Shown: positions 38,001-50,287, counted from the first letter of the stretch. The stretch is 64,000 nucleotides of DNA from Delphinapterus leucas (GCF_002288925.2 NW_022098030.1:9597885-9661884); one strand, 5' to 3'. Notes: generated from the letters alone by a model not told the origin. Translations and numbers: made by a program.

Positions 38001-38352
38001 AGAAAAAAAATGGTTCTGAAGAACCTAGGGGCAGGAATAAAAACACAGACGTAGGGAATGGACTTGAAGACACGGGGAGGGGGAAGGGTAAGCTGAGACG
38101 AAGTGAGAGAGTGGCATGGACTTATATACACTACCAAACGTAAAACAGATAGCTAGTGGGAAGCAGCCGCATAGCACAGGGAGATCAGCTTGGTGCTTTG
38201 TGACCACCTAGAGGGGTGGGATAGGGAGGGTGGGAGGGAGACGCAAGTGGGAAGGGATATGGGGATATATGTATACGTATAGCTGATCCACTTTGTTATA
38301 AAGCAGAAACTTAACACACCATTGGAAAGCAATTATACTCCAATAAAGATGT
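38001..38352 (+). terminator. L1 3' UTR with G-quadruplex tract and polyadenylation signal
   Basis: It contains the G-rich tract at 38213-38239 (six runs of three or more G with 1-3-base loops) and the AATAAA signal at 38342-38347, followed by poly-A from about 38354. The same 3' UTR is present in the truncated copies at 10862 and 59723. Confidence 0.85.
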
Positions 38353-38375
38353 TAAAAAAAAAAAATGAACACACA

Positions 38376-39710
38376 ATTCCTGGTTATTTCCAAAACTCCA
38401 GTGTCCCATACGTTTTTCTAACGCTATAATTAAAGCTCTTTGTTTCACCAGAAGAAACCTCTAATGTAAAAGCAAGACCTCTCTACAAAGATTCATAATG
38501 CTTTCAGTAGCACAGTAGTGCCCTCTCCAGCCAGGGCCAATAAGTAATACAATTTAGGATCAACACCTCGAATAGTGCCGACAAGCAAACAGACGGCCCA
38601 TGTAAAGAGCAGGACAAAAGAAACAAATCATTCAGCCACAGCTCCTAATTCAGAAGGCTGAAGCATTTTGCAGTATTTCTTAAATTTAAAAAGGGGGAAG
38701 GTTTAAAAGTATGCACTATATTCCTAGATGCTCTGAATAAGCCACGGAATTCATATCAACTCAAATAATTTATTCTTGAGCCCCTACTTGACTGCTTTGC
38801 ATCTTCATGAAAACAAAATGGTATTTTTTCCAAAGCATAAATAATCCTGTTCTTTTGCAGGCTGATGTGACATCTGCATAAAGATAATTAATTCCCATCT
38901 TCCTCTATTATCTATTTGTCCATTACCAAAGGGCAAGTGGTGTTTTCCCTAGGTTCTTGTGTGCTAATGCACAATGTTTACTGGTAATAAGCATTTCAAG
39001 CTATTGAGGAGCAGCTTCAAAAGGACATGAAGTTAGCTAAACACACATCACCACACTCTGGTATTTACAACAGGCTCCCATGGATAATGAAACTTCACTT
39101 GGGACACGATTTCTGTTCAGTCGACACATATCAAATACTATTAAAGGGATAGCTACCTGCAAAGGACCTCAGCTGATCTAATTTAACTTTATCTTGTAAC
39201 ACATGGGAGTTAGAGCATTCTTCGTGACAGTCGTCTTTTCAGATTCTACAAAAGGTTTTTCTGCAACAACTGTTATCTGTCCATCTCCAGAAGAGCCAGA
39301 TCAGATTTCATCATCATGTACGGCACGGCATGAACTGCTTTAATTTGGGGTTGCCTGAGCTCTGCTTGAGGAATGAAAAAATTAAAGGGCACACACGTGA
39401 ACAGAAGGGAAAATAAATCCCTGTCATGTCTTTCAAGATGCTCACTGATGCCTTACTGGTTTTTTTTTTTTTCCTTCCAGAAATAAAACTGGATTTATAT
39501 TCTAAGCATTTCTCCAATCCAAACCTGAGATTGCAATATCTTTTGCAGACAGTCTTGGACAATAAAAAGAAAGTCAACAAGCATCAGAATCCCCCCCCAA
39601 AAAAGTATAAATGCCCCTTCAGAAAGTTAAATTAATAGTTTCATTAGCCTAAAAAGTTACTTTTTCTGAGAGATACCTAGTAGAGGGCACTTTCAAAATG
39701 GGGCTTTTGG
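38376..39710. other. Non-coding stretch, possibly conserved in part
   Basis: No exon or repeat is recognised. About 38830-39180 is repeat-free mixed sequence with several TAATTA/TAAT-type motifs ('aagataattaattccc', 'gctaatgcacaatg') of the sort seen in developmental enhancers. That is only suggestive. A T-run lies at 39460-39472. Confidence 0.35.
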
Positions 39711-39912
39711 GGCTTCCCTGGTGGCGCAGTGGTTGAGAGTCCGCCTGCCGATGCAGGGGACACGGGTTCGTGCCCCAGTCCGGGAAGATCCCATATGCCG
39801 CGGAGCAGCTGGGCCCATGAGCCATGGCCGCTAAGCCTGCGCATCCGGAGCCTGTGCTCCGCAACAGGAGAGGCCACAACAGTGAGAGGCCCGTGTACCA
39901 CACACACACAAA
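39711..39912 (+). mobile_element. CHR-type SINE, short form
   Basis: Plus-strand short form ending 'gcccgtgtaccacacacacacaaaaaaa'; the tail starts with a CA run before the As. Flanks resemble each other (gggctttt before, gaggcttta after), a possible short TSD. It is close in sequence to the copy at 14373. Confidence 0.93.
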
Positions 39913-39949
39913 AAAAGAGGCTTTAGCTGGGAAGATAACTACTTAAGCT

Positions 39950-40380
39950 GTTGCTTAATATTTGGGTGGGGTGCTGTTGGTGTCTGCCCCAAGCCCCGTC
40001 AGCCCCCTGCTCCCAGCCACCCTCCAGTGAAGGGTCACCATGTGGCACAATTCCATGCAAGGAAAGGTAAGTAGAGGTTTGCAGATGGAAGTGCCATAAA
40101 AGTTTATGATGCCTCTATAAAATAAAAAAAAATTAAATACCTGGCAGATGTGCCCTTTCCTACACTTTGCTCCCTCCACTTCTCTCTGCCCAGAATATGG
40201 ACCTGACCCTTAGAAGGGTAACAACCACCATGCAAGAATGAAGAGACATGGTGAGGATCTAAGGCAACATGCCAAGGATGCTAGAGGAGGGAGGCTGGCC
40301 CTGGTATGTAGTGTGGACCAGTCCCCAACACTGGCCTCCGAATCTCTTGTTATTTGGGGAAAATAAACCCCTTATGTGTT
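39950..40380 (+). repeat. Ancient LTR-like remnant (MaLR type, tentative)
   Basis: The segment contains 'ttctctctgcccagaatatggacctgacc' and ends 'cttgttatttggggaaaataaacccctta', the same kind of 3' end as the region at 6166-6503. Family assignment is uncertain. Confidence 0.35.
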
Positions 40381-41082
40381 TAAAGTCTCCAGAGCCAGGT
40401 TTCCTATTATTTGCAAAGAAAAGCATTTCAAACTGAAACCGTACTTGACTCTTATTCCCTTTGATGAGAGTACTAAAAGTTCACACTTCAGAAGGTTGTC
40501 ATAATATTTGCCAATATTTCTCTCAAACACACAAATACTACTTTTGATAGATATTCCATAAAGAAGGTTATGGAAGTCTACCACGTGTCATTTAATAGTT
40601 ATTGCTAGTCAACAGTAGTCAAAGTCAAAATTTCCAAAAAATATTATGGAACAATTGGTTACCAAGCACTTAATATATGCTTGCTTAATTACAAAGAAGG
40701 GCAAAAAGACAACAAAACTTTTCTCTCCAGGAGCATACTATCTAGTTGAAACAGCTAAGGAAAACCATGGAAAACAGGAAAATAATTGGACACAATGAGA
40801 AAAAATACAAAATATACACTTGAAATACATAAGTCACAATGCATTGTGACTAAGGAGTCCTATCTTCTGTGGTGCTATGAGAGTTATGTTTTCTATAGTG
40901 TTAAGGTAGTTAAAAGAAAGGGCAGATTATTGGGAAATAAAACTATCAGAAAGGCACCAGTAAAATAAATAATACTTGCAATGAATTCTAAAGGCAAAGT
41001 GGGACACGAAATGTTTAAGAGACTAACACTACCACTCCAGCTGAAAGGGAAGGCTCGTGTTGGGAAGCAATGAAAAGGAATA
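40381..41082. other. Anonymous non-coding stretch
   Basis: AT-rich sequence with no exon or repeat family recognised. Confidence 0.4.
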
Positions 41083-41084
41083 AT

Positions 41085-41285
41085 AAAAACTACCACTGAC
41101 TGAGTGCCTGGTAGTCCTTACCTCGCATGGTGCTAAAGGCTATATATCTGCTCTTTCATTTCATCCTCACAATAGCTGTATGAAGCAGGTATTATTTTCC
41201 TTATTCACCAATGGGTAAACCAAGGCTCAGAAAGAATTAACCAGCCAAATGCCACATAGCAACTATTGTAGCTGCAAAACAGATT
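41085..41285 (-). repeat. MIR SINE, nearly full length
   Basis: Inverted MIR landmarks in order: 'actgagtgcctggtagtcc', 'tcatttcatcctcacaatagctgtatgaagcaggtattat', 'aaaccaaggctcagaaagaattaaccagccaaatgccacatagcaac'. Confidence 0.68.
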
Positions 41286-41289
41286 TCAT

Positions 41290-42176
41290 AATAAAGATGG
41301 TGAAAAGGTACAGACAGTCAAAACCGTCATAGAAAGGTAACTGTCTACCTATGAAGCAAGCACAATACACTAGAATGGGTAAATACTAGAGGCAAGGTGG
41401 TCACACGGTCAGGGTATGGATGATGAGCGAGTGGTAATAAAAATAGACTGGATCTAGGGAATGAAGAATGTACAGGATATAGTGGAAAGTCATCCTCTTT
41501 AGAAGTCAGCTATTTCTAAACTAATTTTTTTCTCATTTGGACTATCCAGTTGCTTCATGTTCCAATCTACCATGTAGTGATGGCATACAATGTAAATATT
41601 AGATATTACAATATTTTTGAAATATTTGTTTCATTTGAAATGTTTGTCTCATTTAAGCTTAGCCTTGTGTCATTTAGGCTCAGTCATGAGGCTGAAGACA
41701 TAAAGGAAGCTGACATGACATAGGTGAAGTCTCCAGAAGGAAGTAAATGAAAGTCTGCCTCTATCTTAAAGGATTTTGGTCATAAGGATGCAGAGGACAG
41801 AAGAGCTCATGAAAGTCAAGTACAGTGGTCCTGCACTCAGTGGGAAAGGGATGTGCTTTAGGAGGAGCGTCAAAACATTTGGGGGCATGACAATCCCCTC
41901 TGGCCATACTAGGCTCATGATGACCTCCCCATGGTATGCAGTGGACCCAGAATTTTATGGGACCCAGGAAGGGAAATGCAAATGCTAAGAAATATATGTA
42001 GACTGGAAGAACAGTACTAGGATCCAGACAAAGGGATCTGTCCAGATTCTCTCAATAGAAAGACAGAACCACTTACATCTTAGCAATCGCTTTTCCTGAT
42101 CTAATACAGATCCATACAGATCTAAGGACCGCATCTCTCGCTCTATCCAATGTCTCACTTTCTCTCCCATATACCC
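41290..42176. other. Anonymous non-coding stretch
   Basis: No exon or repeat is recognised. A short internal repeat 'gtttcattt...gtctcattt' lies near 41628-41660. Confidence 0.4.
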
Positions 42177-42185
42177 ACATGACTT

Positions 42186-42482
42186 TTTTTTTTTTTAATA
42201 TTTACTTATTTATTTCCCTGCCTCGGGTCTTAGTTGCGGCACGTGAGATCTTTGTTGCAGCATGCAGGATCTTTTGTTGCAGCCTGCACGCTCTTCATTG
42301 TGGTGCATGGGCTTCCCTAGTTGTGGCACGGGCTTCTCTCTAGTTGTGGCACATAGGCTCTAGAGTACGCGGGCTTAGTTGCCCTGCGGCACGTGGGATC
42401 TTAGTTCCCCGACCAGGGATCAAACCTGAGTGCCCTGCATCCGAAGGCGGATTCTTAAGCCCTGGACCACCAGGGAAGTCCC
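42186..42482 (-). mobile_element. CHR-related SINE, older long-type copy
   Basis: The minus-strand head ends in 'ccaccagggaagtcc', with 'gggatcttagttccccgaccagggatcaaacc' as its B-box region and a body with 'gttgtggcac' repeats and a T-run at 42186-42196. The probable TSD is catgactt (42178-42185) versus aatgactt (42487-42494). The 'cttagttccccgacc' head differs from the short-form copies, indicating another subfamily. Confidence 0.87.
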
Positions 42483-42494
42483 CCCAAATGACTT

Positions 42495-43858
42495 CTTGAA
42501 GATGAGAAGAGAGATAGGAAGGCAAAACCCAGAGCCTCCCATTTTACCTAAAGATATGACTTAATTGCATTGGACTAAGTTTCTTCTACCTGACTATGTA
42601 GTGGTTCCCTTCCCTACTATCCAGGAAGCAAGAAAGGCCAGATCAGTTAACAGAGTAATAAAAAAGCTCTCATTTTCTCTGCACATCTGGACTGAGTTTG
42701 ACTCATTTAACCATGCACTGAAATTCAAAAAAAAAAAAAAGAACAATCAAAGCTACCCCTAGGAAAGCCGTCTTGAGGGAATACAAATAAATAACTTTTG
42801 AAAAGCTGGTGTAACTGGATATTAAAATAAGTTTTGGTCGAGGCCCCAGATGATAAATATGAGATACACAGGGAGGTGCAAACTAAAATGCAAATTTCAA
42901 AGTGTGCATCACAGAAGTACCTGACCCGTCCCTGATGTAGTGGGCACAAAAGTGTCGGGTAATAGAGAGGAGAAAAAGGGGGAAAGTGATGCCTCCTTCA
43001 CCTCAAGAAAGAGGAACCTCAGGGGCACATTCAAAGCTTGTTATGTTGTCTCAGGGTTGGAAGTCACCATTTAGTGGTGTCCCTAACCTGAGACATATCA
43101 GGCGGCCTGGGGCGGCATGACAATGATGTACCTGGGAAGCACCGATGGTTTCCCTTTCCAAAGGGAAGTCAAAGATGGGCAAGTGTTCCCTGTGGATCAG
43201 CAGCAGGTCTGGCAGAAGGACGAGCCAGCTTGGAGCGGTTTTGAATTTTCTTAAGAAGTCCACACGGTAGGGTCACCGGTAGAGACTGTGACACAGACCA
43301 TCAAAAAAACAAAGGCTGAGGGGAAAGTGTCAGCCAGAGGGAAACACAAAACACTCCAGGGGAGCTGTGGTCAGCAGATCCCAGCAGGGAAGGCTCTGCT
43401 GGATTCAGAGACACACCCATAAGAAAATGATTCAGCTCTGAGTATCTGCTAGGTCTCAATTATGCCAAGCCAGTGTGAATCCACAACACACACAGAAAGA
43501 ACTTTCCTGTGGACGCTTTACACGATTCTTGTATTTCAGAACAGTCTTTGACAGAAGACAGGAGAAGAAACAGAAAGGAAGAAAGAAGTATGCTCCAAGA
43601 AGCAGGGGTTCCTCTCTGTTTTGTTACTTACTATATCCTCAGCCTAGAACTAATAGGTGCAATGAATGAATGTTCATCACACTCCCCCTGTCCAGAATGC
43701 AGATTCCCTTCCATAGCAAAGTCCACCAAAGGCAGAGGATTTATTTCCCAAATGAGACTCTCATTGCAGGTCAAAGGGGTTATAAGGCTTTCTAGTACCA
43801 GAAAGTCAGAGGACTTGCTAGAATTTTGATTAAAAACAGGGGATAAACTTAGCCCTTT
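42495..43858. other. Anonymous non-coding stretch
   Basis: No exon or repeat is recognised. An A-run lies at 42728-42741. Frames of 60-106 codons (for example plus strand 43509-43829) have no recognisable domain. Confidence 0.4.
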
Positions 43859-43872
43859 AAATACATTTTAAA

Positions 43873-44064
43873 GATTTTTTTTTCTTGAATCTGGACCATT
43901 TTTGAAGTCTTTTTTGAATTTGTTACAATACTGCTTCTGTTTTATGTTTTGGTTTTTCGGCCGCGAGGCACGTAGGATCTTAGCTCCCCGACCGGGGATC
44001 GAACCCGCACCCCCTGCATTGGAAGGCGAAGTCTTAACCACTAGACCACCAGGGAAGTCCCGTG
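43873..44064 (-). mobile_element. Cetartiodactyl tRNA-derived SINE (CHR-related)
   Basis: The reverse complement starts 'gggacttccctggtggtcta' and has the B box 'gggttcgatccccgg'. It ends in the typical 'acaaattcaaaaaagacttc...atggtccagattcaagaaa' 3' body. The TSD aatacattttaaa is at 43860-43872 and 44065-44077, exact. The subfamily is distinct from the short and long CHR copies, with an unrelated 3' body. Confidence 0.92.
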
Positions 44065-44077
44065 AATACATTTTAAA

Positions 44078-44971
44078 TGGATAGTAGGAAGCACAATTTA
44101 AATTTGCCTTATGATTTCATCCCATGACGTATATGTGTTCAGTATACTAATTAGCCAGGAAATGGTTTACAAAGCAACTTGCCACACATGTTCCATTTCA
44201 TCTTTATATCAATCCATCACATTTTCATAGTTTAAGGAACTACGGCTCGACGGACAGTAAGCAACAATACTGGTTCTATGATACACATTTTGTAAAGCCA
44301 CCTCTTGTACCCTTTCCAGTACACCCCCTGTTTTCCTTTAAGATTTTCTGAGTCATTCCTCCTGGATCCCTATCTAGCCTCTCCTATCCACATAAAGATA
44401 GACAACCTTGGACACTTGCCTTAATTACACCCCAGCTCTTCCTAACAGATGGCCCTTTCATCCATTATTCAGTTGACTTAGCCTATATGGCTTCCTGATC
44501 AATGATTAAGAAATTTATCTCATTATATTTAAGTTCAGCAAAAACAAATAGAAATTCCAAAATAATAGTGACACACACAAGATGGGATTTCATTTCATCT
44601 ACATAAATATATGGTCCAGTGCTAGAAACGGCAGATTCCTGATAATACAGGACCCGGACAGAATCCTATCCTGCTGCTCTGCTATATTCAACTCAAAACA
44701 TCTGCTTTCTGGCCCATCCTGGTCCTACCACTACACCTACACTCCAGCCAGCAGGAAAAAGGAAAGAAAATGAGGTCTATCAAAGTTACACACATCTCTT
44801 CTACTTACATCCCACTGGCCAGAACAAAATCATATGGCCACATCTACCCACAAAGAGGCTGGAGAATCTGAGCTCTTACAGAGCAGAGATGTGTCTTATT
44901 TAAGTGTTCAACACGTAACTGACACTGTTTAAGACACTGGCCAGTATGATTTTTACAATCACTGCTACAGT
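44078..44971. other. Anonymous non-coding stretch
   Basis: No exon or repeat family is recognised. It ends at the 120-bp tandem duplication. Confidence 0.4.
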
Positions 44972-45211
44972 CATTCGCACAACAAGCATTCATTAACTTT
45001 CTATGTATCATTTTTAATTAACTAAAGTGAAGACTTACTAAGGATCATTTTACTAATTGTTTTCATCACTGATCAAAACAGCTATCACTGACATTCACAC
45101 AACAAGCATTCATTAACTTTCTATGTATCATTTTTAATTAACTAAAGTGAAGACTTACTAAGGATCATTTTACTAATTGTTTTCATCACTGATCAAAACA
45201 GCTATCAATGA
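44972..45211. repeat. Tandem duplication, 2 x 120 bp
   Basis: Two adjacent 120-bp copies (44972-45091 and 45092-45211) are identical except for about two substitutions (near 44977 and 45087/45207). The unit is AT-rich and non-repetitive otherwise ('aacaagcattcattaactttc...gatcaaaacagctatca'). Either a recent duplication or an assembly artefact. Confidence 0.96.
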
Positions 45212-45215
45212 CATT

Positions 45216-48047
45216 AAAGTAACTTAACAATAATAGTTGGTTCTGCTCTGCCACAATAGTCTCAAAATGTTTAAATATTTGGTGGTGAGTGACCTGGAAT
45301 TCTCACTCCATATGAATGAGAACATATTCAACTCTTACATTTTCCTACTAGGTCAAAAGACAATTTATTCCAAGTGAGTCAGAGGAAAATGTTCCTAAGT
45401 CTTAAATAAAACTCATCATACAACATTAAAACTTGAGAAATAATATGAAACTAAAATGAACACAAGAGCCAACCCATTGCTTATATCTATTTAAGAGAGA
45501 ACATAAATAACTATTAACAATTCTTAGTGTGTTGATTTGGAATGCAAATGTCTCTGTATTCAGCAAGTGATCACAAAATTTAAAAGGCAACAGATCGCGC
45601 TTCTTAATCAAAATCACAAGAAATACTCTCATAAACTAACTGAAAGGTAGAAAGTCTGATAAAGCAGCTAAAACCATAGGATAAAAATCAGTTCCTCCAT
45701 GACATCCAGGCCAACAACTCACCCTGGGGAAAGATGTAGTTTTATGAATAAAGAAGACACTCCCCTTTATCCACTAAAGATAACATAGGCTCAACCCTGG
45801 CGTACTAATTCAAGGGAACACAATCATTTTTGCCATTTGTACTTTGCAAACTTGCAAATGGATAGAAAAGAAAAAAAAAGTACTTAATTATATTAGATCA
45901 AATGACTTACAGTATTTTATTTAACTTGGAACTCTTAGAAACTTCTAAGAGAGGCAAAAAGAAAAATACCAGAGCAACTCAATGTCTCCTGTAAATTACT
46001 ATTAGGAAAGTTGAGAATTGAAAGCTTGCTTTCCACACCAATGCACTTTCTTCCCTTCTCCCAACATATATTTATTATTCCACATCATTGCCTAAAATGC
46101 TTTCTTTTGAATGTGATCCTTTGAAGGACATCAGGGAATAGTCTTCCTTTGGGCGCTGGTATTTAGAGTAATATATTCCCTCTTTAAAATGCATACAGAA
46201 AAGCTCAATAGGGTGCTTGTGGCTTACTCTCAGGAAGCTTGAGCATCACAGATTTAAATCAACCTCAAATTTCTTCACAATCAATCAAATCCGTAGATGG
46301 AAAGTTCTGGGTTTTTTTAATCTTTAACTTCTGACTATTTAACCATTTTTATTTCCTGAACTATTTGCAAGATGTATATAAACAAAGCCTAGAGGCAAGC
46401 CTATTATGTTGCGTACAGTGGCATCTACTTCCTGTTCCCTTCCTGGGGCAGGCAGAGCTGCCTGCCATTTTAAATAAATATATTAATCATATGGCTATTT
46501 TTAAAAGTTTCCCACAGAGTGGTTGCTCTAAAGCAGTAAACAGAACTGTCTAGTCTCCCAGTGTGGATGCTTTGAGTGTAGGTTCAAATTCATTTCTAAA
46601 CAGAGTTGCACATAACAATTTTAATTATTAACTTGACTCTCCCTGTAGTGTCATTTCAGACCTGACATTTTAAAAAAAACACACGTTAGACTGTTCAGTT
46701 GGACATAACACAGGAAGAAATTATTTGGCTAAATTAGTGTTATATTTACCGTCATTCAACTTTATCGTTACATTAATGTGATTTTAAGTTTCTCAAAAGG
46801 ATGGAGATTAAACAATACCATAATTTTATAACTCTAGTCAAAATTTTATTAGGGAAAAGACTCACGGCATTAGTCATTCAAAGCTTATCACCCTTCAGCA
46901 CAATTTCTAAATGGATCAATCAATATTACCTCCCCTTGGACATTTTCTTTTAATGGTCATAAATTCTAACTAATCTTTAGTTGCTTACATTTCATATGAT
47001 TTAAGAACGTCTCAAATCATGGATACATTAGTGTATAAAAGTGGAGCATTTGTTCGTCTGTAAGGTAAAAGGGAGATTAATAAGTCTCCCTACTAGATCT
47101 TAAAGGCTGTGTAGCTGGAACGTTCCTTAAAGTTAAAGACTTCATTTCATCTTGGATTAGCTGAAAGCAACCAATATTTTCCTTTCCCAACTGTCTATTC
47201 TTAGGTAAAGTCTATTGTTTGGAATACATTCAAAACAGCAAGTGGCAATCTTGGTTTGTACTTCTCAGAAATGTTAAAATGCTAGCAGTAATATAGCAAT
47301 CATGGGACTAAACATCCATCATGGGAATAATGCCCAGACCATAGAAAATGTTAGCCTCTTCAGACAAGGCCAAGGAAGAAAAGCACAGTGGGGTAAAGGT
47401 CTGTAATAAAAAAAACTATTCTGATATTATGTTGCAGTTGCCCTCACCATTTATATTACTGGAAAGCATGCAAAATAGAATGCAACAGCTAAAAACAATG
47501 ATGACTATAAAGCCACTGAAATCAAAGATGAATTAAAAAAGTCAAAACTAGCAGGCTTTTTATTATATGAACATTCTCACGGTACTTTATTGATACTGGA
47601 AGATGTTTAAAGCAACTCCAAGACAAAAGAAATTCTGTTTGTATACATAGGACATGTTTGTCAAAAAATAAGTTAATCACCTTGACAATTGTCGATAATT
47701 ATTTTAATAAATGAGGAAATGGAAGAATATTGAGAATGCCAGAATGCTAACCTAAAATAATATTTAAATGTAGTCAAAATAATATTTAAAGTGAAGTTTA
47801 ACTTTGATTAAATTTTCAGTACCATTTATTCACCATTTATGTTCTATCACTCACTTCCGAGGTACCTCAATGGAAAAGAAAAGACTTATACTGAGTGAGC
47901 AGGGCCTGGGCTAGGGTTAGGTGAGAAAGGCTTTCATCTCAGGTGCAAAACTTAAAACTCAGTAATCAAGATAAAGGAATTAATACAATATTTTTAAAAT
48001 CAAGTTAATGCAAAAAAAAAGGTTTAAATAAACACAGGATCAATATC
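45216..48047. other. Repeat-poor non-coding stretch
   Basis: No SINE, L1 or exon is recognised. Two close direct copies of 'aaaataatatttaaa' lie at about 47755-47790. It ends at the TSD of the solo LTR. Confidence 0.4.
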
Positions 48048-48052
48048 GTAAC

Positions 48053-48702
48053 TGAGCAGGACCCTATGGGACCCTCCCAGGACAGACCCCCTCTATGTCC
48101 TCTGCCTGTCTCTTTTTGCAGAAAAGCTAGTTGCCCAGGCCTTCCCTGAGTCACAAAAGCCTGGTTCAAGAATTAATGATTGAAAGGATATGAACAGGTA
48201 GTAACAAAAGTAGCAGTTGGGCCAGGAGAAGTGGTAACAATTAAAATAGTAAATCCTCCATATGGCAATCACAGAATCTTTAGTTCCTCCCTGAAGTACA
48301 TAGATAACAGTATCTGATACGTATTCCTGAGTTGTTTTACAGATACTGAAACTCCTACCGAATGGAAGAAGTTAACTACATGATGACCATGAGCACGTAG
48401 CCCACAGACCTGCTAGAGCCCAAGAATTGATAATGTTAACCCCTATGACACCACGCTATTACCCCACCATTGGCCAAGCAGAGAACTGTGCATGAGATGA
48501 TCACACACCCTGTGACACCCCTCCCTCACCTTGTCTTTAAAAATGCTTCCCTGAAACACATCCAGGAGTTCAGGATTTTTGAGCATCAGCTGCCTAGACT
48601 CCTTGTTTGGTGCCTTAAAATAAACGCTGCTCTTTCCTTCACAACCTGGTGTCAGTAGATTGGCTTTACTGCACATGGGTGAGCAGACCTAAGTTTGGTT
48701 CA
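48053..48702 (+). mobile_element. Solo LTR of an endogenous retrovirus
   Basis: A 650-bp LTR beginning 'tgagcaggacccta' and ending 'gtttggttca' (TG...CA), flanked by a perfect 5-bp TSD, gtaac, at 48048-48052 and 48703-48707. A polyadenylation signal, aataaa (48619-48624), lies in the R-like region, followed by 'gctgctctttcc' and the 'ggtgtcagtagattggc' U5-like end. No gag, pol or env sequence is present, so it is the product of LTR-LTR recombination. It resembles cetartiodactyl class I ERV LTRs; the class is inferred, not searched. Confidence 0.85.
48619..48624 (+). terminator. LTR polyadenylation signal
   Basis: AATAAA about 80 bp before the 3' end of the solo LTR, in the position expected for the R region. 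Confidence 0.7.
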
Positions 48703-49074
48703 GTAACAGTATTACACTGCTGACTTCTCCTTTTGCCTCAGACTGAAATATGGCTCAGCACAAGTGGTTACTGATTCTGTCTTTATTTGGATATATGGTT
48801 CATTATTTTGATTCGGCATTAATTTGATTTTTAAAATATTATGTCAGCATATAATTTACCTTATTACTGAGTTTTTGGCACTACCCCTTGCCCCTAAAAT
48901 TTTGTGCTTGAGGCAAATATCTCCCTCACTTCCTCCTAGTTCCAGCCTGCTGTTTAGGATTCAATAAATAACTGTTGAATGAAGGACAGAATGTGTGAAT
49001 TAACTTATGTCAATATTTCCTTGCCACCTGCAACAAATCTCAGACTCTTTCCAATATACTCTCTTGATAGCTCC

Positions 49075-49220
49075 ACTTATGAGCACCCCTCTTTGTCAGG
49101 TACTTTATTTATATTACCTCTAATTCTCACAAGAACCCTTCAAGGTAAATATAACTCTTCTCATTTTATGACTGAGGAAAATGAGGCTCTGACAGTGACT
49201 TTCTCCTAACACAGGCCTTC
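49075..49220 (-). repeat. MIR SINE fragment
   Basis: 'ttatgagcacccctctttgtcaggtac', 'ctaattctcacaagaacccttcaaggta', 'tctcattttatgactgaggaaaatgaggctctgacag' follow an inverted MIR. Confidence 0.58.
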
Positions 49221-49382
49221 AGTAAATATTGGTGGGATAATAATGACAAAGCCAATAAACAGAGACCTAGACTTTAACCCAAATACATGTTCCTCTGGCT
49301 CAGCAATCGTCAACCCCATACAGCCATTCTTAAACCTCTCTCATTGGATTTTGGTGTTCCTCTTCTGTTTCCAGTAACAAGG

Positions 49383-49832
49383 GTGGTAGGCAGAATATTA
49401 AGATGACCCTCACAATCTCTGCCCCCTGGTGTCACTGCTGTGATCAAGGCAAAAGGGTGATTATATGGGTGGGACTGATATAATCACATGAGCCCTTCCT
49501 TCAGAAGCAATGAGTGTCTCTAGCTGGTGACACAGGATATCAGAGAGATTTGAAACAGGACTAAACACGCCATTGCTGGCTTTGAAGAGCGCTGCCCCCA
49601 GCTGACAGCCAGCAAGGAAATGGGAACCTCAGACCCACAACCACAAGAAACTGGACTCGGTCAACTACCAGAATGAGCTCGGAAGCAGATCTTCCCCAGA
49701 GCCTCCAGGTAAAAATCCAGTTGATTCTTATGCTTTATCCTTGTTAGACTGAGCAGAGAACGCAGCTGAGACTGCTAAGACTTACAGTAATTGTTTATGC
49801 AGCAATAGAAAACTTACATATCAACCCCTGCA
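49383..49832 (+). mobile_element. MLT1-like MaLR solo LTR
   Basis: It starts 'gtggtaggcagaatattaagatgacc' and ends 'tttatgcagcaatagaaaactt', the two ends of MLT1-type LTRs, with 'attgctggctttgaag' and 'cccagagcctccag' between. It is a non-coding ancient solo LTR, in the opposite orientation to the copy at 30477. Confidence 0.7.
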
Positions 49833-49833
49833 T

Positions 49834-50277
49834 AACTTCACCATAATATTACAAAGCATGGCAATTAGATAATTGTTCATCTGAGCTCCTTATTATCAAG
49901 GCCTAGGGATTAACCCACACACCCTGGTGTGACTTGCCCAAGGCCAGACACGTCAGAGGCCCACAGCTGATGTTGAAGAGATGAATGAATTCGCACACTA
50001 GTTCTTCAATAAAGATTTAAGGTATTGACAGTAATGATGAAAAAGAAGCAACTTACGTCTAACATGGGCCCTAAATCAGTATTCGTGGGCTAAGCTTTGC
50101 CATTGTATACCGTGTTATGTAATTGAAGGAACACACATTTCAAAGACCAGTTCCACAACTATGCAAACTTGGGATATTTACTTGGATATAATCTCACCTT
50201 CAATTTATAATCTATAAAGAACTACACAAGTTTAGATATAAAATGACTTTTGCATTGTATGCCCCACAAAGAAGATA
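49834..50277. other. Anonymous non-coding stretch
   Basis: No exon or repeat is recognised. Confidence 0.4.
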
Positions 50278-50287
50278 GACAAAATAT

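Larger units (their letters stand above)
31815..38361 (+). mobile_element. Near-full-length, inactivated L1 retrotransposon
   Basis: A ~6.5-kb L1 of the cetacean/artiodactyl lineage: 5' UTR (31815-32783), ORF1 remnant (32784-34146), inter-ORF spacer (34147-34204), ORF2 remnant (34205-about 38000), 3' UTR with a G-rich tract and AATAAA (38342-38347), and poly-A to about 38361. Flanks aaaatgcacataca (31801-31814) and aaaatgaacacaca (38362-38375) match at 12 of 14 positions and are probably a decayed TSD. Many stops and frameshifts exclude autonomous activity. The amount of decay suggests an old but not ancient insertion. Confidence 0.96.

Noticed and set aside
37829..38143. 104-codon frame after the ORF2 stop region
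   Set aside because: It is the shifted C-terminal end of ORF2 running on into the 3' UTR.
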